This document shows, piece after piece, positions 45,301-57,300 of a stretch of DNA of 64,000 nucleotides (its first letter is position 1; each line of letters opens with the position of its first letter). A model generated the notes under the pieces. The model worked only from the letters and a program-made list of their open reading frames with translations. It did no database searches and had not been told where the DNA came from. The DNA is from Berberis thunbergii. Its lineage: Eukaryota; Streptophyta; Magnoliopsida; Ranunculales; Berberidaceae. The translations under genes and the position numbers were made by a program. The DNA lies in assembly GCA_003290165.1 (NCBI GenBank), contig QNQO01008296.1, positions 124,001-188,000 on the forward strand. Reading direction: 5' to 3'.

Positions 45301-48300
45301 GTATCGAACCCCAAAAATGATTCTACATGCTTGGATAAGCAAGGTGAAGTTCTAAAAGGAGTTAATATCAAATGAGAGAAGTTCCTTTCTCTATCTCAGA
45401 TTGAACGTTTTTTGATGATGATAGATGAATATGAGAAGGGCAACAAAGTAAGTACTGTATTGAGAGATGGTAGGGATGTAGTAAAGGAAGATTTCACATT
45501 GTTAAAGGCTTTGTAGGAAAATGAGAACAATCGAACAAAAATTATGTTGAGTAAGTCGGATTATGAAGAAGAACATGAATTAAGTCCTAGTGAAGATGTT
45601 GCAATAGAATTGGCTATAAAGAAGTTCTCAAATGCTTGCATCCAAGACTTTTACCTTTGTCCTCGAAGATTTACTAGAGATAAGAAAAAGAACAAAAAGT
45701 ACGAATGATGAATTATTTGTCTCCACATTAAAGGAAAAGGTAGTTAACTTACCAATGTAAGTGAATCATGAGATTAATAAAGCCTTGTAGTGGTGTTTCT
45801 CCCTATGGAGAGAGATTGTATTTAAATCTTCTTATTTTTAATTAATATAAAGAATAAGGGGTCAGTAAAACGTTGCTTGTTTTCCATAAAAAAAACCTTA
45901 ATAATGATCCATGAGATCCTCAATCTTTGATGAGCCTGAACCACACATGCCAGAAGAATTGCCCATAAGTCATTATGTTTTCTGGCATGTGTATTTGTAT
46001 GCTAAGTACAACTATATAGAAGAATTGCCCATTATGTTTTCTATTGTGTATTTGTATGATCTGTGAGAGTTGCAAAATCTTTGATGTGAGAGTTGCAAAA
46101 TCTTTGATGAGCGAGTTGAAGAATAGAAAGGATATAAAAAAAATCATAGTGGATTACTATTTATATATGCTATTATAAGCATGTGAATGAGCCAGTTTTC
46201 TATGTAAACTAACAATTGAGTATTACTTTACGGATTTTTATACATGTAAGTATGTCTTACACATTCTGAATACTAAGTCAGCTAATCTATCGCCACCAAC
46301 AGAGGAAAAACTAAATCACAACATTTTAGCCTGGTTGGATGGTTAAGGCTGTTGTGGTTAAAGCCCCACGTCTTGGGTTCTATACCCACTGGCAGCATAC
46401 TTGGCTTTAAAAAAAAAACATCACATGCCACAATTTTAGGCAAATTATAAGAAAATAAAAATTTAATATTAGATAAAGGTATAACTTTCCATATTCTTTG
46501 TTTTGGTTGTTATATTTCTTTACTTTTATATAATATATTCTCTTTGATTTTTCTCTCCCTAGCTTTTTCACACTCTTGGTATTGCCCTAGGGTAGAGTAT
46601 TGATGATGTTAGGGAATTTTTTTATAAAATAACATTAATTTTTCTTGTTTATTTATAACATGCTGTCATGGACCGAGTAATCGGATAGAGATTAATTGGT
46701 CACTCGAAAAATCACCTATTCTCTCCAGTTAATCGACCAGAGATTAGATTATTTAAATGATTAATTTAAAAATCGTAATGTTCTACTAGCGAGAAGAGAT
46801 TAATTTCCAATTAATCACTAAATAAATAACGTACGTCACATTTTTCGACTTGTTTTTGCAAGTGGCAACCTATTACAAGGTATAGGGTCCAAAATGTTTA
46901 CTAATTACGATATGGAAATATACGTTTATTTAGTTAGCAAAGTTGATTTTGAGAAGCAACTGGCAAAAAAGCCAACCATAAGTCATTTTTGTTTTATATT
47001 TAGCTCCACCAAAAACCTTTTCATAATACTTGCATACTGCATAAGTTGATTGGGGCGTGGCACGACCAGATACTGAGTCGCTATGAGTGTCCCAAGAGTT
47101 GTGATGAAGTTGTGGCGTAGCCGCGATGGAACAATAAAAAAATATTTATTTTGTGGATTGTGATACCATTGCCCTTCAATCCAAAACAATAGTTTCACAA
47201 TTTTTAATGTCAATATGTAAAATAAAACTAAATAATAATATTAACAGACTTTATAAGTCACGAGTGCTTCATAAATGAGGCACTGCCACGCTTCAAGAAA
47301 ATCCAGAGCACTTTGAGGGGCTCAAGATTGAGGTCAACTTTTTTTTTTTTTTAGATAACAACCTCTTGGCAAGGAAAGCTCCGTTGGGCTTTTTTCAATT
47401 TAAAGCGGCATTAATGCCTAACGAGGCATGATTGAGGCGTGCGCTTTGATTTCTTGGGAAAAAAAGTGATGAAAACAATGTTAAATAGTCATAAAAAATC
47501 AACATAAATATGAAAACAATAAATTGATCGTAAAAGTAGTTGAGGCATTATTGATGTTGTCATTGTAGAGCTTAATAATAAATATGTTTGTGGCACTTGT
47601 CTTTATGTGACATCGTGACATTACTAATTTAATAAATAATTCAAGCTTAGTAAGTGGAGGAGATAGCTATATGATTTAGTTTTGTGTTACATGTGATTGA
47701 TTAAAAACAATAAATGGGTGAGATAAGTCATATATTAGTCAACTAGCTAAGTAAAATTTAAAAATAAGAACCTCCCACAATACTATTTTTACATCCATAA
47801 ATATTTGTAAACCAATGGTTCAAACTTATGTGTGTCCACAAATGTATTCTATTATCTCCCAAGTTAATGGAAGGGATTTGTAACCTTCCATGACTTGTCT
47901 TATATATTTCACTTTATATTTTGTTATCTCTTGTACTAGTTGTAAACTTTCATTATTATATGTGTTTGCTATATTATCTTTCACTATATTATATTGAATA
48001 TACTAATAATTGTAACCTTTCATTATTATATTTGGTTTCTCTTGTATATCCGTTACAAGTGAACTCTATCTTCACACATATCATTGAGATCTAAAATAAA
48101 CTGAACTGATTAACTCGTACAGTCATACGCATTATATACATATATCAATGCATACACCTTGAAGAGTTTTTGCTCCACTTTCGCATAGATGCGTGCGCTT
48201 CAATCACCTTTTAAAACAACGGCTTGAGCTTAGACAACTTGCCTACTCACTTTGGTCTTCGGCTTCTACCATTTCATGAATCTTAAAAATTTCCCATTCC

Positions 48301-51300
48301 ATACAAAGGGAAAAAAATAGTGAAAACTATCATCTTGGGGGTCTCTCAGGCCCAAAATCTTAGGCCTTGTGGTGTTCTTACTTCTTATTGAGCAAGCACC
48401 ATATGGTTCAGTTACATTTAAAGGTTTATCTTGGGTGAAGTTAGTTGTAGATGTTTTTGCATCAGATACCGATCTCTAAACTTGGTACAATGTCAAATTA
48501 GTCAATGAACTTTCTAGGTTATATTTCATTGTTCTTGTATAGTTTAAACTTTTTAAGAATTTTATTCTCCCAAAAATGTTCCAAATTTCATGGGATTAGA
48601 CAAAATCGGCTGCTAACATTGAACCTTCAAAAAAAAAAAAAAAAAAAGACCCTGTTAGTTCCTTGCTTGTGATCACATCATATGTCTTGACCAACTTTTG
48701 ATTGCAGAAGCTATATCTAGTAGGTCATACTGGATCAGCTTCATATAAATCAGCTTGTCTTATTTTGATATGGGATCTTGCAGTGGTTGTTTACTAGAAG
48801 AGATGAGGACCTTGGTCCTACTGCTTGGAACATATCAGGAACATATAGAGGTTTGTGACCTTCTTTTCATAAAATGTTCAATCATGTTAAGCCACAACAA
48901 AATCCATCATTTTCACCTATTTATTCAGTGACATAATTTGAAGGTTGTCTTTGTCCCTTTCTCACGTGTGTCATTTTAACTTGTATACTTCGGGATCCCA
49001 AGTCTAGGATGATAGAGGAGAGCAATATGGTTAGGTGAATGACTTTGTCAATTAGTGTGGTACATTGCTATTCAAATTATAACTGTCGAGTATTGTGAGA
49101 TGCAGGGACTTGGAGCTTCCGGGATGCAACTAATGGGTCTTTCCGGTTTCCGGATTTAGAGAAATCTAATGGGATTGCTGTTTTTGAACTGGCCAGTACC
49201 CCTACAAAGATAACTGGTGTGCATTATGTTCAGGTTGGTTGGCAAAAAATTCATTTACTTTAGTTGATAAGAAAAAGCATCTGTTATATGTGTTTTATAT
49301 CATACATTAAGATGCATAAATGGTACGAGTCAGGTTTGATGTGTTGATCAAAGACTGGTTAACATGCAGGCTTGCAAATTAAATCTGAATAAGATATAAG
49401 TAGAACTAGAAGATTTGACGCTAGAGATTGTCTGCTGCAATGTCATAAAGTCCACCTTGTTACTCTAGGTGTAATTTTCCATAAACTGCCCTGTTGACTC
49501 ACATCATAATGCACACACACACACATGTAAATAAAGTTAGAAGCAAACAAGGAGCTTGTAAATGCACTTGTACCCGCACTTGCACTCTCCCTCAAACTGC
49601 TGCGTGATTACTGTTCCATCCTACTTTATTAACATTTAAACAGGATGATACCTGTTTGAAATTTAAATACCAGAAAAAAGGCCATAAAAAACTTAATTGT
49701 CAATTTGGTACTTGTCACGTGCAATCTGTGGCACGTACTCCTTACGTCCCACCCTGAAACTACAAATCTAGGGTTTTGGACCGGAGATAGTGGTGGTGGC
49801 TGGGGGTTGGTCTTGCGGACCTAACTTCATAAGGGGTCAGGGGTGGTGGTGGCTGTCGGTGGTCAGTAGTGGTTGTTGCTGAACGGGTAGAAGAAAGGTT
49901 GGTGAAGATGAGATGAGAAAGTGGAATAAGAAGTAACGTACTAGGGTTCTGAAATAGGTATTAAATAGTAAAAAAGTTTTTTTGGGTACCAAATAGGAAA
50001 GTGAAAACTTTTCTCGGTACCAGTTATTTTCTAATATTTAAAGGAGTATTCTTTATAAACCCTTTTTTAGAATTACCAATTGATTAGCTGTTACGTGCAT
50101 GAGATGCACAAATTTTTTCATGATTTTTTTTTTCCTGTTAAAAATTGTTGCTCTATTGGGGACAACTCTTGACATTTGTTCACATTTTGGGTTGGGTACT
50201 CTCCTTTGGTGAGTGATTATGAAGGTGAGTCTAGTTTGTGTTGTCTTTTTGATGTATTTTGCTTTTATTTAATTTAATTTAATTAATTAATTAATTTATT
50301 TTTTTATGTTTTTTCTGTCCTGTCTGGTTTTGTTGTATCCTTTTTGGTATCTCAATGGTTCTGAACCTTCAAAATAAATAAAATAAAATGTTACTCAATT
50401 TCAATATTTTTCCCCCAGTCGTCGAACTAGATTGCAAGTAATCTGATTGAAACATGATCATCACATGTTAGTAGTAAGTGACTGTTTGATTTGGCATCCA
50501 TTTTACATATTTTGTTGTGAACTCTTATTTTGTAAAAGTCAGAAAGTCTGAAAAGATGGAGTCTCTGGTTGACTGAATGCATGATTTAAAAGGTAATGCA
50601 TGCGTGGAGCCCTGAGTTATCAACTTAACAGGGATGTCTTGTTTTGGCATGATAGAACATTATATTATTATAGAAGATAATAGGCAGTCCAGGTAGGACT
50701 CCATGTTCCCCCCCATCAATGCAATAGCTGAAGTTTCTTTTGTTTTTCATTGTCATTTGGACCAGGGATTAATTATTTTCCATGATGTGTTTGATAACCA
50801 TGATGTTGGAGCTTCTAAAATGAGAGTCGAAGGTGTATACATATGGCCTTTTAAGCAGCTTCGCCTGGTAGTCAACAGGTAAGCTCCACATTTCTACCTT
50901 TTTTACTATGTATATAGTAGAGGTTCTTAATGAGTTTAGTTTTAGCTTTTAAATCAGTGATCAATAGGATTTAAGGTTTTACCAGAAAATTATGATAGAT
51001 TAACTGTTCTATAGAACAATTTTGTTACTGCCATGTCATATCTTAATGAGATTGCGGATGGTGCATCATACATGATAAGATGCCAATATCATGCGACTGT
51101 GAGTACTTTTTGTCTTGTAAGAGTTTGAATTGTTTCAACATGTTGCAAAGCTATTCTGTGAAGACTGAAGAGTCTTAACATTGCCCAAAGTAATACCTAA
51201 GTAAAGATGTTGCAAGTTTTAGTAATATCTCTAGGGGCATGTATGTGGCAAGAAATGCCTTGAAATTTGATATTTGGCATAGGATAATTCTGTTGTAAGA

Positions 51301-54300
51301 AGATACAAAGGTATAGTAAGCAATATATGGTAAACATTATTTGTACAATAAAGAAATAACTGAAAGAAAAATGCGTGGTCAAATGTTGCTGCAAGAAATG
51401 CCTTGGAATTTGATATTTGGCATAGGGCGATTCTGTTGTAAGAAGGTAGAAAGGTAGAAAGAGCAATTTATGGTAAGATGTCATTTGTACAATAAAGAAA
51501 TAAGTGAAAGACAAGTGTTTGGTCAAATGTTGCTGATGTCAGATCTTATTGTTGATTGTTTCTTGGTTATTGATGATCTTCATTAAAATTTACTTAGAGA
51601 TGATATCTCTGATTCTGATTTGCGTCTGCACTAGCTATCCTGCTTAAAAATCTAGTTTCTTGTTGAAATGTCTGGGTTATTACGATTCTTGTCTTAGCCT
51701 TGGAAGAGAAATTGGAGGGTGTTTGGTATGCCTTGCATTCTCTTGTAAATACAGTTTCAAATATGTGGTTACTACTGACCAAGACATATCTTAAGACCTA
51801 GTTTATATACCATACTAGTACGCACCCTTTCAAAAATTCATGCATCAGTTTCTTCTCTCTCATTTGCAAGACGAATGGCATTGAAGCTTAAAATGCTTCT
51901 GTTTCGTTCTTAATGTTTCCAAAGCATTATAATACGAAATGGATGTTCACACTTTGCTCCCTATATTTTTTCATAATGTTCATTTGTCTATTAGTCAGGT
52001 GCACTAGATATCGTTGATTTTCTGATGCTCTTGCATGTTCATTCACTGACCCAGATTTGGTGCTTTAATGTGTTCAATTTTCATATTAAATCCAGTTCAC
52101 TTTTTTGTTTGATCCATCTTCTGTGCATTTTTTATTCACACGTCAAATATTTGCCTTACTAATTTTAGTTAATAGCTAATCCCAATTTAACTTCTACTTT
52201 TTGTTATTTTATTTTGCAGTGGGAAAGATGGCGAGTCAGCTCAAGAAGATGATTACATTTTATCGAATCCATATCATTTGGTATATTTTCATTTCATTGA
52301 GTTTACAGACATTATCTTATAATGATTCCTTGAATGTATGGACATTCTTTGTGAACATTTTTCAGGAAACCTATGTGTGAATTGATATTCGGCTAATCTT
52401 TGCAAGCAACTTTTGCCTCGTTGCCGAGCCTGCACTTGGATGGTTTGGCCTGACTTCTTCCAGTCTGCCCATGGACTGGAATTTGAGAAATTATCACCTC
52501 TGGCCAGACTTTCTAAGCCTGCAAGCTTGTTCAAGAGTTATATAACTTCATGGTTGTTATATGATCAATTTTCAGGATTTGCTAATGATGTCTTTAATCG
52601 TGTCATAAATTATTTCTAAGATATGGATATCTGGAATAACTTTCTATGCTGTTATTTTGAACAGCTTGGAGTTTTCTCATCACAGGTGTTCCAAGTATCT
52701 CCTCGAGAAAAGATTCGAAAGAAACAGTGTATAATTCTACCTACTTATGTTTTAGCTAAAACTGGTCTTAAACTACACTACTCACAACATCATTTGCTGA
52801 TTCGTCTTTTCATATTGCAGCACCTACCTATGACATGGAGAAACAGTGTAACTTAGAAATTGCAGCTCAAATGGCACGTGTCCCATCCACCCAATATGGT
52901 AGGTTTCTTCAGTCAACTTATATTCATTTTTCTATTCATATCTGTGATTATTTCTCTAGTGGTTTTCCACATAAGTATTTCCTCTTCTTTTTCAGTACGT
53001 GTTAATTATTTGGAAGCATCTTCCTTAGATTAACCAAGCTTAGGGGTCTCATTAGCCTCAACTGGATTGGTGTTCTAAGGAAAATCCTGGAGCCAGTTAC
53101 CGCATGAAAGAATCGGTTTGAGTGGATTTATCCCCATGATATATGCTCTAATAAACGTAATGGTGGTTACTTGTCCAGGGAAGATAATCTAAATAAAATG
53201 TTTTAGAAGGGAGGCTCTCGTTTTAACTCATTATCTTCTTAATATGTGCATCTTTCTGATTTTAATTCATCACAAGTTGGAGAGTTGTAAACAATTTTTT
53301 TTTTTCACTTTCAAAAAAGTAAAAGAAAAAAATACGTAAATAATACTAAACAATATCAGCCAACTAATGTTAATAAACTCATGCAACATCGTTTCCCTAC
53401 TGCATATGGGCTGATTTTTTAGAGGGGAACATTTAATTGTTATAGGGTTGGTCCAGAGCAACTTTGGGACAAAATAGGGAATAGGGAATCAGAACCTTAT
53501 TGGGTCACCAATTTATTAACTTCAGAAACTATCTTCTTCATCTTTCTTATCCACTGCAATGATAGTATTACACGAAAATGATAGTATTATACAAAGGAAA
53601 TTTCGTGATATCATCGTTAATATCTCTTTCCCCCATCAACTCCTTTTCTAAACCAATTCAAATACGCACGCTACCGCAAATTTCATATTTCAAGCATTGG
53701 GAATTTGTGCTTCGTTTGATAGTTTTTTAACAGCGACACTCTATTTCTACCATTACCAAAAAAAAAAAAGTGTTTTACATGTATCGTGTCGAATACTCAC
53801 ATTAGACGCTTCATGCTTAGATTATCAACTTTTTGCACATATCTTTGAAAAACTTTCAACTCTTTATTAGTGTTACAAGCATATTGTGGAAAGCAAGGAA
53901 GCACAGACTCTTCAGAAAACTTGCCGTATTACTGTCCGACACCGACACTCGCTCGACACACCTTTGACATGCGTCGGACATTTGGTCAATGTGCCGACAG
54001 GTGTCAGACACATGGCCAATGTGGTCGACGTGCCGGATACGCCTCCGATACATTCGAAACTTGGTCAAGACACAGTCAAGACTCAAATACCAACTTTGTT
54101 TTATTTTTTTACTTTCAGATGTTTGCAATTAATAGGGTTGAAAACCGAACTAAAATTGAATCGATTGTAATTTATACAAACCGTAACCAAACGACTAAAA
54201 TCAAACTAAAACCAAAAACCCAACCGATCGACTATTTTAAATATATTATATTATTTTATATAAAATATATATTATTTATTATATATATTCGGTCGGTTCG

Positions 54301-57300
54301 GTTTTGTTGGTTATAATCATATAGAAACCGAAAACTGAACCGATTGGTTCGGTTGGTTTAATCAGTTTGATCGGTTTTTTGTTCAACCCTAGCAATTAAC
54401 CACCTAATTTAATGGTTGTTGATCCATCTGAAGCGAACGACTCTTTCAATTGTTATTTCAGACAAATTGGGCAAAAAACCACTAAAGCATAGAGGTAGTC
54501 TATGTTTCTTTTTAATCTTTGTTTCCTCTTCTCTAATTTGCTTATTTTCTCCTCTTTTTCTTCTCTACTATATTTTTTCTCTACTTATTTTTTTCTTGCA
54601 GCAGAGTGTCTTGAACACACTCTAGGAAGGTACTTATTAGATTATTATTTATGTTTATATGACTTATAAAAAAATAGTATGACGTATCGCCGTGTCCTCG
54701 AGTCCTAATTTTTTGGAAATTGTCGAGTCCGTACCAATGCATCCTTAGTGGAAAGTTAGTAATACATGATACATGAGTAGAAGTATCGACCTAGAAGTGA
54801 ATGAATGACTATCATTCAAAACTTATTACTAAAAAAAGTAAATAATATTAAAATTTACAACTGTATCCCCAACGTATCTCGTATTTTTTTTTTGGCCGGC
54901 ATGTCCGACGCTTTGTATCATTGTCGTTACATAGTTTGATAGAAGTAAAACTCTCAACTTTCTTAATTTCCAAGTTATTTGCTGCGACAATATACTTTTG
55001 TGTACTTATAATGTTGTTGAATTGGCTTTTTCGTGTATGTAGATGGAGATCGCGAGCGTTACCAATTGGAAGGGTTAATGGAGAGTCCTTCTGTGGATGA
55101 CGATGGAGAGTGTTTCACCCCCATGCTATTAAATGCTACCTCTCTCAACATTGAAATTTACTACAACAAAGCAGTGAATTACACCTTGATGGTTACTTTT
55201 GTATCCTTCTTATTCAAGACTTCCAAATTTGGATTTTGCAAAAATAGTACTACAATCTGCTTATGAGCATATATTTATTGCTTTGCACTGACATTAGTAT
55301 TTGGGAAAATAACTCTGGATGGCACTGTGTAGCTAATAGCTTTTCCAAACAATGATACTTGTCGTGTCATCTATTTCCACGTGCTTACATATGTTTGGGA
55401 GAAGGATGACTGTGGGTGTGGGAGTAGTTTTGGGTGGGAGGCGGTGGTGGGGTGCAGTACATCTTTAAGAAGAAAAAAAAAGCTAAAATATCATTACTCT
55501 AACAGAGTTCCATTATTGCACTCCTAAAATCATTGATTCATTTTTCGGTGGAGTCCTTAACGATTTCGTGCATCAGATCTCTTTCCTACAAGTTCTTCTG
55601 TTGATCCGACAAATGGAACACAGCAGCACTCAATCGGTAAGTCCTTTTACTTTTTCTTTGTATTTTTTTAAAAAATTTTATTCTGACAATGATCACAAAA
55701 TCTGTGTATGACTCATTTTCTGAATTTTGGACCCCTAAAAAATTATTTGTAATTCTCAAGGACCCCCCATTTCACCATTTTCTTGCACTTTATGAGGTTA
55801 GAACTGTCCGAATGGTCTAAATGTTTGACGGTGATTCATGGTTAAGAGACATGCTCAGCCCATTAAGAAAGTTATATTCTAGCGAAGTGGCACTTCTTAA
55901 CAATGTGAAGTTTCTATTGTAAGTTTGATAATCCCCACCCTCTAAAGCACCTGACTTTGTAGGCAAAGGGCTTGATGCTAATGTAATCAAGTCTTATATG
56001 GAGGTCCCCCCTCCCCCACACGCACAACAAAAAATAATAATCTGTACTATTAAAACCAGAAGGAAATTCTGGGTTTCACCCTCTCTTATTTAGTAGACCA
56101 GCGGTCCAGATTAAAAGGATTGCAAAACTTTGATTCAGATTATAACATCCCCGTGATCAGAAACACCAATGGTTGAGATTAGGTTCCAACCATTATGTTG
56201 GTTGGTATCCGTTTGATTAAAATAGAGCGTGGAGATTAGAACTTCAACTCTAACTATCTCGTCCTCTAGACTTTTATTAATCAATTTGGGAAGCAATTAT
56301 TCACAATTCTTGCAAACTCATCCCAAACTTTTCATGTTTGCGAGGCACTTCAAACAACTATTTACAGAAACCAAAAGGGAACAGAGAAATTCAGGTCACT
56401 CTAGCAAGTCTTCATCTTCACCGTCAGGCCACCTCATTATTCACATCATTCTAGAATAAGTTTTATCAATTACTCTCTGTATTTATCACCAAGTTCTTCC
56501 CGCCTTTCAAACCAGCATCACTCTAATCTTCTCTCTCAAACTGCACATTACTCAGGTTTTCAAAGAGATACAATCATTTATCTTCTTGTTTTTTTTTTTT
56601 TGCTCTTTTTAGGGTTTTTCATTTTGTTAAAATTTCTTTTATTAAAGTGAATTGGAGTGATTTTGGGCAAATATTGGTGGTTTTGGTTTGGGTTTATGGG
56701 TTTCAAATGGGGGGTTGTACCAATTTACAGTGGGAGTTTGTCTGACCTTCGGTTCTCTCTCTCTTTATTTTGTTTTTTGTTTTTATAATATTAATTCATT
56801 CAGTTTGTTTGGTTTCACTTTGCAAATCAGAATTGGGTTTGTGACGATGCTCTATCCCATATTAACTTATATCATAGATTCATACATTCCAACTACATTA
56901 CAATATGCAACTCTTACAGGCTGGGTGATGAATTTTTTCCTCTTGCATTCACATCATTGTATATACAACAATCCATGGCACACAATCTTCCTACAACAAT
57001 CCGGATAAGGAGCTTTCAAGTGAATAACAGATATAGACCACCTTTTATTCAACTACATCTTCTTCAAGAATATGTGGGGACTATTTCTGGATGAAATTAG
57101 GAAGTAGCAATGTCCGGTTGCTACGGGTCTTTTTTTGTATCATGAAATTTTGTTTAAATTAAGACGATATTTTTATACTAACAGTCTAACAATCCACAAG
57201 ATCATATCACTGTTTCTACTTCTGAGGCTTAATTTCTTATTTAGATTGAAATAGGAGAGACGGAAAACAACAAGAGGTATACCAATTATAAGACAGACAA

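Noticed and set aside
45082..45400. Cassandra TRIM with 5S-bearing LTRs
   Set aside because: Only one 5S segment, no second LTR, and no tRNA-Met primer site were found. It is kept as a 5S-derived sequence only.
49700..50040. Inverted repeat around GGTACC/TTTGGTAC
   Set aside because: The matching arms are too short (under 12 bases) and there is no TSD.
53880..54120. GTCCGACAC-rich stretch as a transposon end
   Set aside because: Similar GTGTCC/GTCCGAC motifs recur at about 54690 and 54900, but no matching TIR pair or TSD was found, so no element is called.
56688..57008. 106-aa frame with hydrophobic segments
   Set aside because: It lies inside the probable Helitron and intron 9. Hydrophobicity comes from T-rich sequence; there is no conserved motif.
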